Shown here piece by piece: positions 38,482-47,977 of a DNA stretch of 64,000 bases. The DNA is taken from the NCBI RefSeq assembly GCF_000317225.1, contig NZ_AJLL01000005.1, positions 186,001 through 250,000 of the forward strand, given 5' to 3'. The notes beneath the pieces were generated by a model. It had not been told where the DNA came from. It did not search any database and saw nothing but the letters and a program-made list of their open reading frames with translations. Source of the DNA: Fischerella thermalis PCC 7521 (GTDB taxonomy: Bacteria; Cyanobacteriota; Cyanobacteriia; Cyanobacteriales; Nostocaceae). Position numbers and translations under genes: made by a program. Positions within the stretch are counted from its first letter, which is position 1; each line of letters begins with the position of its first letter.

Positions 38482-39390
38482 ATGATTCAGTCTGAGTCCC
38501 AATCAGGGATTGAAATTGCTGCAATTAGGCAACTTACAGAATCTACCTCCGTGACTCTGGCTCAAAGTATAAAACAAATTGCGATCGCTACTCCCTTAAG
38601 TACTCAACCAATTGTCACAACTTATGTGCAAAAGGGTAATAGTGGGACGCCGTTACTATTAATTCATGGCTTTGACAGTTCCGTCCTAGAATATCGCCGT
38701 TTGCTGCCATTAGTGGCAGAAAAGCATCAAACTTGGGCAATAGATTTGTTAGGCTTTGGGTTTACAAATCGCCCGACAGGAATAAGGTTTAGTACAGCAG
38801 AAATTAAAACCCATCTTTATCATTTTTGGAAAACCTTGATTAATCAACCGATGATTTTAGTCGGTGCTTCAATGGGGGGGGCGGCGGCGATTGATTTTAC
38901 ACTCACCTATCCAGAAATAGTTAAAAAATTAGTATTAATTGATAGTGCTGGTTTGATAGGTAGTTCGCCGTTAGCTAAATATATGTTTCCGCCGTTTGAT
39001 TATTTAGCGGCTCAATTTTTGCGTAATCCTAGAGTACGTCAAAGTATTAGTCGTGCTGCATATAAAAATAAAAGCTTAGCGACGATAGATGCTCAGCTGT
39101 GTGCAGCTTTGCATTTAGAATGTCCTAATTGGCAACAAGCTTTAATTGCCTTTACTAAAAGTGGTGGTTACACAGCCTTTAGATTTAAAAAATTGGGAGA
39201 AATTCAGCAACCAACACTGATTTTATGGGGTGATTCTGATCGGATTTTAGGTACTAAAGATGCTAAAAGATTTAATAGAGCGATTCCTAATAGTCAGTTA
39301 ATTTGGATTCAAGATTGTGGACATATCCCTCATTTAGAGCAACCGCAAATTACGGCACAGCATATTTTGGAATTTAGTGAAAAAGATTGA
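38482..39390 (+). CDS. Alpha/beta-hydrolase fold protein
   Basis: About 302 residues from ATG 38482, chosen because GGAGGTGGAG precedes it; the frame is open to 38419. Fold motifs: LLLIHGFDSSVLEYRR (oxyanion hole), nucleophile elbow VGASMGGAAA, acid in LILWGDSDRILG, and histidine in DCGHIPHLEQP. The catalytic triad is complete. Substrate unknown. Long runs of GGGGGG occur at 38874-38880 around the elbow, a potential slippage site but in frame here. It ends 50 bases before an inverted-repeat element. Confidence 0.85.
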   Translation: MIQSESQSGIEIAAIRQLTESTSVTLAQSIKQIAIATPLSTQPIVTTYVQKGNSGTPLLLIHGFDSSVLEYRRLLPLVAEKHQTWAIDLLGFGFTNRPTGIRFSTAEIKTHLYHFWKTLINQPMILVGASMGGAAAIDFTLTYPEIVKKLVLIDSAGLIGSSPLAKYMFPPFDYLAAQFLRNPRVRQSISRAAYKNKSLATIDAQLCAALHLECPNWQQALIAFTKSGGYTAFRFKKLGEIQQPTLILWGDSDRILGTKDAKRFNRAIPNSQLIWIQDCGHIPHLEQPQITAQHILEFSEKD

Positions 39391-39440
39391 TATTTGAGAG
39401 GAGAAATATTTATTTAAGTTAGTACCTAGCCTTGGCAATT

Positions 39441-39542
39441 ATAAATCACAGCTATACCAAATAAATCTGCCGAAGCAGATTAACTCAAAATCAAGGATTT
39501 TAAAACCACTTCGTAGATTTTGTTTGTGTAGCTGTGATTTAT
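39441..39542. mobile_element. Small inverted-repeat element, MITE-like
   Basis: ATAAATCACAGCTA at 39441-39454 and its perfect complement TAGCTGTGATTTAT at 39529-39542 bound a 102-base unit. Pairing continues imperfectly inward (TACCAAA/TTTGTG). Inside is a smaller hairpin TCTGC-CGAA-GCAGA (39476-39489). It lies between two convergent genes and encodes nothing. No target duplication was clear. Confidence 0.65.
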
Positions 39543-39568
39543 ATTACAAGAGAGCAAGATAGAGTTGA

Positions 39569-40480
39569 TTATATAGAAATTGGATATACCCAATCACGAT
39601 AATCAGGGTCTCTATTCTCTGTAATTGCTGTTAGTTTTTCTCTCAGTTTTTCAGCGATGGGTCGATGTTCTGGTAAGTAATAATTTTCAATTCTGTTGAC
39701 TGGTACAACCTTAGCTGCTGTACCGCATAGAAATACTTCATCAGCAATTAAAAGTTCAGATTTATCTACAGGACGTTCCACCACTGGGATACCAAAGTCT
39801 TGAGCTATTTTGATCACACTATCGCGGGTAATTCCCTCTAAAATATCCTGTTCAAATCCAGGGGTAATTATTTTTCCGTTTCTCACAATAAAAATGTTCA
39901 TACCAGAGGCTTCACTCACTTTCCCCTGGGAATTCATTAAGATTGCTTCATCAAACCCAGATTCAACAGCTTCTGTTTTAGCAAGGGAAGAAGTAATATA
40001 GGCGGCGCTAATTTTTCCTCGCAATGGAAAGCTAATGTCTTCTTGTCTGCACCACGAACTAATGCGACAACTGACTCCTTCGGGAGATAAATAATCTCCT
40101 AGTTCTAATCCATAAATAGCAAAACTTTTATCTATATTATGCAGCCTGGGGGCAATGCCTAAATCAGAAGTGAAGACAAAGGGGCGAATATAGAAAGAAG
40201 TAGTGGGTTGATTTTTTTTTACAAATTCGATTATGGCTGTTTTGATTTTTTCAGCTGAGATATCGTAGTGTATGAACTTTCCACTTTGACTTAACCTTTG
40301 GCAGTGACGGTCTAATCTAAATAATAAAACTTGTGTAGGGTCTTGGGGATCAGGAATACCTCGCATTCCACCAAAAGCGAGAGTTCCATAATGTAATGCG
40401 TGAGTAGCAATGGAAATTGTTGCTTCTTGAAAAGGTACGATTTTATCCTGGAAGTAAGCAAAAGGTAAGAAATTGTACAT
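39569..40480 (-). CDS. ilvE: Branched-chain amino acid aminotransferase
   Basis: PLP-dependent class IV aminotransferase of 303 residues, final step of Val, Leu and Ile synthesis. It starts FAYFQDKIVPFQEATISIATHA. The catalytic lysine is probably in RGKISAAYITSS, followed by EAILMNSQGKVSEASGMNIF and EGITRDSVIKIA, then ADEVFLCGTAAKVVPV, all typical. D-amino-acid transaminase and ADC lyase share this fold, but the full set of motifs favours IlvE. ATG at 40480 is good. Confidence 0.92.
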   Translation of the reverse strand: MYNFLPFAYFQDKIVPFQEATISIATHALHYGTLAFGGMRGIPDPQDPTQVLLFRLDRHCQRLSQSGKFIHYDISAEKIKTAIIEFVKKNQPTTSFYIRPFVFTSDLGIAPRLHNIDKSFAIYGLELGDYLSPEGVSCRISSWCRQEDISFPLRGKISAAYITSSLAKTEAVESGFDEAILMNSQGKVSEASGMNIFIVRNGKIITPGFEQDILEGITRDSVIKIAQDFGIPVVERPVDKSELLIADEVFLCGTAAKVVPVNRIENYYLPEHRPIAEKLREKLTAITENRDPDYRDWVYPISI

Positions 40481-40558
40481 GAGAGATCTGACAAAATATC
40501 TATTGAACTATGGATTTTAGATTTGAGATCTATATTAGCTATCTCAAATCTCAATTTT

Positions 40559-41191
40559 TTAATCAAGCAACCACATTTGATTAGAATTATCTGCGGGTTC
40601 GGTGGGTGTTTGAGGTGGTAGTTTTTCTGGTGTAGGTGTGCGGTATGATTTTCTGTAAGTTAATGCTTTGGGAATTGCTTTTTCCTTTTTAGGATTATTC
40701 AAATTATTAATCTCTTCTGTAAGCTGAGAATTTGCCTGTGCCAGTTGTACAGCAGCTTGCTTGGCTTCGTCAAGTTCTGTTGTTAAGCGTTCGACTAATT
40801 TATCTTTTTCAGATAAGACCGATTGTAACTCACTAATTCGGGATTGGAGATTTTTTTGATTTTGCTGTGTTTCTGCAACAGAAGCCTGTAATTGCTTTAT
40901 GAGTGTATTTTTTTCAGATAAGGATGACTGTAAATTACTAAGTTGCTGTCGGAGGTTTGCTTCGTTTTGACGTGTTTGTTCTAGGGATGTTTGCAACTGA
41001 TTGATAGTAATTTCTAAATCAGCTTTAGTTGGATTTGTACGTTTATTTTTAGCAGTTGATTCTTCTGTAGTTGGGGTGGTTTCCTCTGTTACTTCCTCAG
41101 CAGCAACATCAATAATAGATTCTACTTCTGGTGATGATATTTTATGTGCTTCTTCTTGTAATACATCGGCAACCCGTTTTCTAGTAGCCAT
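40559..41191 (-). CDS. Coiled-coil protein next to parA
   Basis: A 210-residue protein. N-terminus MATRKRVADVLQEEAHK is basic. About residues 60-165 form a long coiled coil with repeated 'LQ.SL.EKN.LI..LQ' units (NQLQTSLEQTRQNEANLRQQ, LQSVLSEKDKLVERL). A Pro/Thr-rich tail ends NSNQMWLLD. It follows the broken parA by only 5 bases, so it was probably its operon partner, in the place usually held by a ParB-like gene. I see no ParB nuclease or HTH domain. A role as DNA or cargo adaptor is an inference. Confidence 0.75.
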   Translation of the reverse strand: MATRKRVADVLQEEAHKISSPEVESIIDVAAEEVTEETTPTTEESTAKNKRTNPTKADLEITINQLQTSLEQTRQNEANLRQQLSNLQSSLSEKNTLIKQLQASVAETQQNQKNLQSRISELQSVLSEKDKLVERLTTELDEAKQAAVQLAQANSQLTEEINNLNNPKKEKAIPKALTYRKSYRTPTPEKLPPQTPTEPADNSNQMWLLD

Positions 41192-41196
41192 GATTT

Positions 41197-41829
41197 CTAT
41201 TTTCTCCAGTCACGTTGTAATTCTTCTGCTACGCGGCGGTAGTCTGATTCTGCTTCTTTGGCATTTTTGCCTCGCCATTGAGTAATTGCTACACCCTCTA
41301 GTGCTGCTCGTTCGTGAGCTTTGTAAGTACGGATAAAAGCATTACAAACTGGAATACCCAATTTTATCAGTGTATTTTGTGCTTCTAATGTTTCCCCTAA
41401 ACTACGTGTATCTACTTTAGTTAAAAGCACCCGATGGGCAATTTACAAAGGAGTGACTGCTTGACTAACTGTATCAATTAGAACAGCTAAGTCCATCGGT
41501 GCTGGCGGTGTGGGCAAAACTAAATAGTCTGCGATCGCTACTACCGCTTTCAAGCTTGTAGAGTGTAACGCTGGAGGCGTATCGACTACCACTAAATCGT
41601 ATCCTTCTATCTTACGCAAACCACCTAAATATTTGGGATCTGTCACTTGAGATAGATCAAATCCCATGCTGTTTTGACTACGCCTATACCACCAACTAGC
41701 AGAACCTTGAACATCTGCATCTACCAGAAGAACTTTTTGTGCTTCTGCAAAAGTCGCAGCCAGGTTAACTGCGGTAGTGGTTTTCCCAACTCCCCCTTTA
41801 CCGTTGAGGATAGCAATAATTCTCGGCAC
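41197..41829 (-). pseudogene. parA: ParA-family ATPase interrupted by one in-frame stop
   Basis: The frame reads [20 protein letters not shown] (deviant Walker A), [29 protein letters not shown], then [11 protein letters not shown] at 41443-41445, and goes on in the same frame with IAHRVLLTKVDTRSLGETL to RRVAEELQRDWRK. Total 211 codons, normal for a small ParA. A single base change from CAA or AAA would explain the TAA. Everything else is intact, so the loss is recent, or the stop is read through, or two fragments are made (the second from GTG at 41430). The coiled-coil gene follows at once. Confidence 0.88.
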
Positions 41830-42150
41830 AGATTAATTTACGATGCTCTCTCTCTTCACCTGAATATACCGCGTTGTGTGACACCCAGAGTAGAACTGTC
41901 TTGAAAATGGGTATGGGGGTGAACAAATTTTCATTGCCAACCTCGGTTATGGAGTGTGTAGACGCACCTTCTTCGGCTTAAGGTAAGGGTGGGGTGTGTA
42001 GACAAGCGGTGGACTCTTTTCCCGGTATCAAGAAAGAGCCGTGCGCTCATAGGCTTTGCGTAAGAGTGGAGTAGTAAACTACCACTAACTACTAACCACT
42101 AACTTTTGATCTATTCTGGAGTAGAAATAATCCAAAAAGCGCGGTGAATC
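41830..42150. other. Intergenic repeat region
   Basis: Divergent space between parA and the GTPase gene. It contains two copies of GTGTGTAGAC (41955 and 41994), part of a common cyanobacterial repeat, and a TAACTACTAACCACTAAC stretch. No gene seen; both promoters should be here. Confidence 0.45.
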
Positions 42151-43614
42151 ATGGTTGTGAAGTTGCAGCGACCAATACTAGTAGGAGGACTTGGACTATC
42201 GTTCTCCCTCTGGATTTTACAAAGTTGGCACGATTCGATCATCCAACTAGGAGAATATAGTGTTCTAAGTCTTTTATTGGTTGGTGGTGGTTTGTTGTTT
42301 TTAAAGCAAAATCGCACTAAACAGGATTCCCATGTACTTGATAGTTTACCTGTGGATCGAGAAACTGTAGAAAGTGCGATCGCCAAAGCTGAAACTGTAA
42401 TAAATCATTTAGCAGGGGAAGCTGAAAATCATCATGCCTTAGCAGCATTAAGAGAAAAAATTCCCCAGTTGTACTCTGAGTTAGACAGGGAAGAAATTCA
42501 CCTAGCTGTGACTGGTGGTAAGTCGGTGGGTAAAACCACCTTAATAGAAGTACTAAAATCTCACTGGTGTCCACAACTACAAAAAACAGTCTGTTTACAA
42601 GAAACACCGTCTTTATTTGCAGACGCTGGTGAAAAATCAGATGCAGCTGCATTAACACAAGCAAAAGCAACTGATTTTATTCTGTTCCTGACAAACGGTG
42701 ATTTGACAGATACAGAATTTCAAACCATCCAGCAACTACAAGCAGAAAAACACCACCTGATGCTGGTTTTCAATAAACAAGATCAGTATTTGGTAGATGA
42801 ACGTGCCAGTATATTGCTGTCTTTAAAACAGCGAATGCAGTCTCATGTTGTAGCAACCTCAGCCTCTCCCCTACCTGTGAAAGTGCGCAAGCACAACGAT
42901 GATGGTTCTGTGCAAGAGTGGATGGAACAACCAGCGCCAGAAATTCAGCAACTGACGCAGCAACTAGGTGAGACTTTAGCACAGCAAGGGCAACAATTGG
43001 TATGGGCAACTACGATGAGAAAAGCACTGTTGCTCAAAGCTGAAGCGAAAAATTACTTAAATGGGGTAAGATGCGATCGCGCTCACCCAGTGATTGAACA
43101 ATATCAGTGGATAGCTGCGGCGGCTGCTTTTGCTAACCCAGTTCCCGCCTTAGATATTTTGGCAACTACGGCAATCAATGTCCAAATGATCGTAGATTTG
43201 GGTAATATCTATCAGCAGAAATTCTCCCTCGAACAGGCAAAAACTATAGCCGGAGAAATGGGAAGCTTGATGCTAAAACTAGGCTTAGTTGAACTTTCTA
43301 GTAAAGTGATTGGTACTGTTCTCAAGAGTCACGCTATCACCTACGTTGCTGGTGGTGCAGTGCAGGGTGTAAGTGCAGCTTATCTCACGCGGTTGGCTGG
43401 ACTTAGCTTGATAGAATATTTCCAACAGCAAGAAGTAGCAGTAAATTCTGCCACTGGGTTTAATGTTGAGAAACTGGGGCAAACTTTGCAAAAGGTATTT
43501 CAACAGAACCAACAAGTGGTATTTTGGCAGGGGTTTGTGAAGCAAGGCGTGAAGCGTTTGTTACCAGAAGTTGCTGAGGGTGAACTTGTTGGTGCTGAGA
43601 AAGCGGTGGGTTAA
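42151..43614 (+). CDS. Membrane-associated P-loop GTPase with DUF697-like domain
   Basis: A 487-residue protein. Two N-terminal membrane helices (PILVGGLGLSFSLWILQ; YSVLSLLLVGGGLLFL) are followed by helical sequence. Then comes a P-loop GTPase domain with Walker A GGKSVGKTTL near 122, the strand FILFLTNGDLTD, and the guanine-specificity motif FNKQDQY (NKxD). The C-terminal part is DUF697-like (AFANPVPALDILATTAINVQM, VGGAVQ-type glycine-rich helices). Similar proteins occur widely in cyanobacteria with unknown function, perhaps in membrane remodelling. ATG at 42151 is supported by length. Confidence 0.78.
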   Translation: MVVKLQRPILVGGLGLSFSLWILQSWHDSIIQLGEYSVLSLLLVGGGLLFLKQNRTKQDSHVLDSLPVDRETVESAIAKAETVINHLAGEAENHHALAALREKIPQLYSELDREEIHLAVTGGKSVGKTTLIEVLKSHWCPQLQKTVCLQETPSLFADAGEKSDAAALTQAKATDFILFLTNGDLTDTEFQTIQQLQAEKHHLMLVFNKQDQYLVDERASILLSLKQRMQSHVVATSASPLPVKVRKHNDDGSVQEWMEQPAPEIQQLTQQLGETLAQQGQQLVWATTMRKALLLKAEAKNYLNGVRCDRAHPVIEQYQWIAAAAAFANPVPALDILATTAINVQMIVDLGNIYQQKFSLEQAKTIAGEMGSLMLKLGLVELSSKVIGTVLKSHAITYVAGGAVQGVSAAYLTRLAGLSLIEYFQQQEVAVNSATGFNVEKLGQTLQKVFQQNQQVVFWQGFVKQGVKRLLPEVAEGELVGAEKAVG

Positions 43615-43638
43615 TTTCACCAGAAGTTAATAACTTGA

Positions 43639-43845
43639 TTAGAAACCATCCATACCAATTTCAGAGTCAGCGACTACCAATTCAGGAGTAGTCGCTGCTT
43701 GTTTATCAATCAGTTCCATTAAGGCATTATTGCAAAGTTCTGCAATCTCTGGATCTTTATTGGCATACCATTCGAGTGATGTCACAATAGTAAGGATCAC
43801 TGATGTCAATGAATTATATCTTTCAACTAATTTCTAATTCATTAC
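43639..43845 (-). pseudogene. Short open remnant of unknown family
   Basis: On the minus strand a frame reads SVILTIVTSLEWYANKDPEI, then AELCNNALMELIDKQAATTP and a TAA at 43639-43641. It looks like real protein C-terminus (amphipathic helices, normal codons). No start codon exists in frame, since a stop lies near 43873 and the only ATG is late. I do not recognise it. It faces the cytosine methyltransferase remnant tail to tail. Confidence 0.4.
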
Positions 43846-44184
43846 CTGAGTATTGATGAAGGCGACGATTCTAAAAAATCTTATAAACGTCTACACAGAT
43901 GGCGTTATTCTCCTACTGCTTGCTATGGCAATAATGAAGTACATTTACATCCTTATAAAGTCCGGCGAATTTCTGTAGCAGAAGCTTTAGCAATACAATC
44001 TTTACCTGCTAGCTTTATACTTCCAGAAAATATGTCATTAACTAATATGTTTAAAACTATTGGCAATGGCGCGCCTTATTTAGCATCAAAAGCTTTAGCT
44101 CAAACTATTCTGGAGTTTTTCGCCTACATAAAACAAGTACGATTGTCAACAGTAGAGATAGAATTAGCTGTGTCTGTTATATAG
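43831..44184 (+). pseudogene. C-terminal remnant of a DNA cytosine-C5 methyltransferase
   Basis: Open frame without a proper start: RLHRWRYSPTACYGNNEVHL, HPYKVRRISVAEALAIQSLP, then LTNMFKTIGNGAPYLASKAL. The last matches motif X of C5 methyltransferases ('IGNAVP...A'), and the block before it matches motif IX (R(R)LTVRE...LQ.FP). Motifs I-VIII with the catalytic Cys are missing. About 110 of ~350 residues survive. It is the tail of a former restriction-modification or orphan methylase. Confidence 0.8.
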
Positions 44185-44297
44185 TTAACGCAAAACTGTA
44201 CTAGTTTTTCTATAAAGTAATAAGAATTGTAGACTTATTTATTAAAATAGTATTAAAGTTTTATAAATTTTTATAATCAATCATTGGTAAACAAGCG

Positions 44298-44987
44298 ATG
44301 GCAGCAGAATATCCAGACAACGATATTGATATTGCGCCATATATAGACCACACTCTGCTAATACCAACAGCGACTCCGGATCTTATTGAGCAATGGTGTG
44401 AAGAAGCTCAAAGGTTTCACTTTGCAGGGGTTTGTGTCAATCCCAGCTATGTACGCCTTGCGGCCGAATTACTGCATAATAAGATGCCGAAAATCTGTAC
44501 AGTCATAGGTTTTCCTACTGGGGCGACGACTTCAGCCGTGAAATTGTACGAAGCTCAAGAGGCAGTGGAAAATGGTGCTAATGAATTAGATGTAGTAATT
44601 AATTTGGGTTGGTTGAAAGCTGGTAAAACTGATGAGGTGCATCGAGAAATTGCTGAGATTTGCGAAGAAACAGGGCAAATAGTTAAGGTAATAATAGAAA
44701 CCAACCTACTGACGGATGCCGAGAAAAGGCTAGCTACGGAAATATGTATGGATGCGGGGGCTGCTTTCATTAAAACCTGTACAGGTTGGAATGGAGGTGC
44801 AACAGTAGCCGATGTGCGACTTCTCAAGGAGGTTGCACGGGAAAGAGTTGGAATTAAAGCTTCGGGGGGAATTCGCACAATTGACCAAGCCCTAGATTTA
44901 ATTCTGGCGGGCGCTACTAGATTAGGAACATCTTATAGTGTCGATTTACTAAGACAGCGCGATACGCTGGAAAAGAGTAGTCATTAG
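44298..44987 (+). CDS. deoC: Deoxyribose-phosphate aldolase
   Basis: Class I aldolase cleaving 2-deoxyribose-5-phosphate to glyceraldehyde-3-phosphate and acetaldehyde; 229 residues, normal length. Motifs: [67 protein letters not shown] with the Schiff-base lysine, and [17 protein letters not shown]. It starts the deoC-recO-MFS run. Between deoC and recO lies a TAGTCATTAGTCATTGG tandem repeat. Confidence 0.96.
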   Translation: MAAEYPDNDIDIAPYIDHTLLIPTATPDLIEQWCEEAQRFHFAGVCVNPSYVRLAAELLHNKMPKICTVIGFPTGATTSAVKLYEAQEAVENGANELDVVINLGWLKAGKTDEVHREIAEICEETGQIVKVIIETNLLTDAEKRLATEICMDAGAAFIKTCTGWNGGATVADVRLLKEVARERVGIKASGGIRTIDQALDLILAGATRLGTSYSVDLLRQRDTLEKSSH

Positions 44988-45045
44988 TCATTAGGTCATT
45001 AGTCATTAGTCATTGGTTATTAGTCAATGGTCATTGATTAATAAT
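44984..45045. repeat. TTAGTCA tandem repeat
   Basis: Repeated units of about 7 bases (TAGTCAT, TAGGTCAT, TTAGTCAATGG) fill most of the deoC-recO gap, a heptamer-type repeat common in heterocystous cyanobacteria. Confidence 0.75.
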
Positions 45046-45110
45046 TACTAGTTGTGGCAAATGACAAGAGACAAAGGACAAATGGCAAAAGACATAATGA
45101 CAAAGGACAA

Positions 45111-46079
45111 ATGAGTAGAACTTATAAGGCTACTGGTATTAATCTTAAAGCTCAGGCTTTTGGCGAATCAGACCGCCTCGTGACCGTTTTGACACAAGAA
45201 TTTGGTCTAATTCGTGTAATTGCCCCTGGTTCTCGCAAACACAACTCCAGCTTGGGTGGTAGGAGTGGAATGTTTGTTGTAAATGAATTGTTGATTGCCA
45301 AGGGGCGATCGCTAGATAAAATTACACAAGCTCAAACTGTAAAATCTTACCCAGGTCTGGCTCAGGACTTGGTAAAGCTAGTTGCTAGCCAATACTTAGC
45401 GGAAATCGCACTATGTCAGGCTTTAAGCGAACACCCCCAACCAGAATTATATGAGTTACTAAATGAACATCTAGAACGACTCGAAAATTTACCTAGCACA
45501 GCATCCAGCGTTGTAGCTCATCTGACACATGGACTATTTCAGCTTTTGGCTTTGGCTGGATTGACACCACAAGTACAAATTTGTTGTTTAACTGGACGCA
45601 CCTTGAAACCAGATTTTCAAGATCCCCACTGGCGAGTTGGATTCAGCGTCAGTGCTGGTGGAACTGTTTGTTTAGCAGCTTGGGAACGCTTGAAGAAGCA
45701 GGGGGAAGTGGAGAAGGCGCGATGGGGAGACGGGCAAAAAGATTTCACCCTACCACCCCATCATCCCACCACCCCTAATCCCCACTCCCGCAACGCAGTG
45801 GACGTCCCGAGTCACCCATCACAGAAGAACCAAGCCTACGAAACCATCAACCATCACCAAGAAATACCAGCACTTTCTAAGCGCTTGGATGCTGAAGAAT
45901 TGTCTATACTCCAGCAGCTGTCGCAATCAGAGATAATGCTAGATGCAGCTGAAAAAAATAGCTGGTTATCTGTTGAGCAAATTTTACGTCAGTATGCTCA
46001 GTATCATTTTGGTCGTCCTATTCGTTCTGCTGCCTTGATTGATTCTTATTTTGCTGCTAACCATGATGCAATCGTCTGA
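45111..46079 (+). CDS. recO: DNA repair protein RecO
   Basis: Mediator of RecA loading in the RecFOR pathway. The true start is ATG 45111 ([20 protein letters not shown]); the frame to 45054 is repeat. OB-fold features: [35 protein letters not shown]. The middle has the family helices and C-terminal region ([16 protein letters not shown]). From about residue 199 to 243 there is a foreign-looking segment ([20 protein letters not shown] and following) coded by repeats. It falls where the zinc-finger-like region usually lies; only scattered Cys ([10 protein letters not shown]) are seen. Confidence 0.92.
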   Translation: MSRTYKATGINLKAQAFGESDRLVTVLTQEFGLIRVIAPGSRKHNSSLGGRSGMFVVNELLIAKGRSLDKITQAQTVKSYPGLAQDLVKLVASQYLAEIALCQALSEHPQPELYELLNEHLERLENLPSTASSVVAHLTHGLFQLLALAGLTPQVQICCLTGRTLKPDFQDPHWRVGFSVSAGGTVCLAAWERLKKQGEVEKARWGDGQKDFTLPPHHPTTPNPHSRNAVDVPSHPSQKNQAYETINHHQEIPALSKRLDAEELSILQQLSQSEIMLDAAEKNSWLSVEQILRQYAQYHFGRPIRSAALIDSYFAANHDAIV

Positions 46080-47661
46080 TTTGAATACAAGAATCCTGCT
46101 AATATCGCCAAGCCATGTCAAAAAACACAATAGAACATCAACCCCAAAATTACTAAATCACCTGAGTGCGGTTCGCGATACTACATCCAACCAAATTCAT
46201 TATCAAGAAATGTCTGCAAAAGACGTTTCTCAAGACGATCAAAATTGTACATCGGCAGCACCCCTAACCGATGTGTCAACGGAAACTAACTCCAATGAAC
46301 CAAATGCATCTGTATCAGAAAAGTCAGATGCAGAAAAAAAACCTGTAGACACACAAGCAATTGCAAATAATGCCCAGGAATACGGATTTTGGCCAGTATT
46401 GAAAAACCCTAATTTTTTAGCTCTTTGGGGTGGTCAAGTTTTCTGTCAACTGGCAGATAAAGTATATTTGGTGCTGATGATTGCCTTGATCAATACTCAT
46501 TTTCAGACAGGCGCACAAACTATTAGTGCTTGGGTGTCAGCACTGATGATAACTTTTACTATACCAGCTGTATTGTTTGGTTCCCTAGCAGGTGCATTTG
46601 TAGACCGTTGGTCGAAAAAGATGGTACTGGTTGGAACAAATATTTGGCGCGGTATCCTAGTTTTGATCATTCCCTCACTACTTTGGTTAACTCAGGATTG
46701 GCAACCGATCGCAATGTTACCTGTGGGTTTTGTGATCATTTTAGGCATAACTTTTTTGGTCTCGACACTGACGCAGTTTTTTGCACCAGCCGAACAAGCA
46801 GCAATTCCCTTAGTTGTAAAAGAAAAGGATTTACTCTCAGCTAATTCTCTTTACACCACCACCATGATGGCGTCGGTGATTATTGGGTTCGCCATTGGTG
46901 AACCACTGTTAGCAGCAGCCGATCGCTTGTGGTTACTCCTTGGTGGTAGCGACGGACTTGGAAAAGAAATAGTTGTGGGTGGTAGTTATGCGATCGCTGG
47001 ATTAATTTTGTTATTACTAATAACTAACGAAAAACCCCACCCACCCACAAAGGAATCTCCACACGTTTTTGCCGATCTGCGGGATGGTCTGCGTTATTTG
47101 GGGAAAAATCACCGCCTCCGCAACGCTCTGATTCAATTAATTATCTTATTTTCTGTATTTGCAGCTTTAACAGTTCTTGCTGTCCGCATGGCAGAAGTAA
47201 TTCCTAACTTAAAACCAGAACAATTCGGCTTTTTATTAGCATCCGGTGGTGTTGGAATTGCGCTGGGAGCAGTAATGCTAGGTCAATTTGGGCAACGCTT
47301 CTCCTATACTCAGTTAAGTCTTATTGGCTGTGTTGGTATGGTTGCATCCCTAATTGGTCTATCAGTATTTACACAACAGTTATGGGCAGTTTTGCCATTA
47401 GTAATGTCTTTAGGTATTTTTGGGGCATTAGTAGGTATACCCATGCAAACGGCTATTCAAACAGAAACACCCATAGAAATGCGGGGAAAAGTTTTTGGCT
47501 TACAGAATAATGTCATTAATATTGCCCTAACTTTACCCTTGGCATTAGCAGGCGTAGCAGAAACCTTCGTTGGGTTACAAGTAGTATTCTTTGGATTGGC
47601 AGCGATCGTTTTCTTAGGTGGTTTATTAAACTGGTATATTTCCTTTTCTAGTAGAGATTAA
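46066..47661 (+). CDS. MFS transporter
   Basis: About 531 residues. A polar N-terminal extension of ~110 residues ([38 protein letters not shown]) precedes 12 predicted membrane helices. Typical features are [20 protein letters not shown] (MFS motif between helices 2 and 3), [11 protein letters not shown] and [14 protein letters not shown]. It belongs to the MFS_3/EntS-like branch. The start may be 46066, overlapping the recO stop by 14 bases, or [10 protein letters not shown] at 46210. It follows deoC and recO on the same strand and is probably cotranscribed. Substrate unknown. Confidence 0.85.
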   Translation: MQSSDLNTRILLISPSHVKKHNRTSTPKLLNHLSAVRDTTSNQIHYQEMSAKDVSQDDQNCTSAAPLTDVSTETNSNEPNASVSEKSDAEKKPVDTQAIANNAQEYGFWPVLKNPNFLALWGGQVFCQLADKVYLVLMIALINTHFQTGAQTISAWVSALMITFTIPAVLFGSLAGAFVDRWSKKMVLVGTNIWRGILVLIIPSLLWLTQDWQPIAMLPVGFVIILGITFLVSTLTQFFAPAEQAAIPLVVKEKDLLSANSLYTTTMMASVIIGFAIGEPLLAAADRLWLLLGGSDGLGKEIVVGGSYAIAGLILLLLITNEKPHPPTKESPHVFADLRDGLRYLGKNHRLRNALIQLIILFSVFAALTVLAVRMAEVIPNLKPEQFGFLLASGGVGIALGAVMLGQFGQRFSYTQLSLIGCVGMVASLIGLSVFTQQLWAVLPLVMSLGIFGALVGIPMQTAIQTETPIEMRGKVFGLQNNVINIALTLPLALAGVAETFVGLQVVFFGLAAIVFLGGLLNWYISFSSRD

Positions 47662-47977
47662 TACTTTTGTGTTAAGCTTATATGCATAATAAAATCTTGG
47701 ATACCAGTAGCTAGGGATCAAGTCTACATAAGCTAGGCGCAACTTTGGCGTCTAGTTGGTCTGTATTGATTTTGTCCTAAAAGAGCGACTTATAAATAAA
47801 ACAAATAAATATAATCATATTTAAATAAAAAACATAAAATTTTGTATGTTAAGTGGGTACTGGCTGTGATTTATGATTAATCAACAAGCCAAAAACAGTA
47901 AAAACCAAAAAACATCAGAATAATGGTAAAAAGCTGATAAATTAAACCCGCTTTCCTAATAAATAATAAATTAAAGA
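47662..47977. other. AT-rich intergenic region
   Basis: About 315 bases, AT-rich, with no gene, hairpin or repeat I can support. The glycosyltransferase promoter should lie near its right end. Confidence 0.5.

Noticed and set aside
44984-45045. TTAGTCA repeats as a CRISPR array
   Set aside because: Units are ~7 bases and touch each other, with no spacers and no cas genes.
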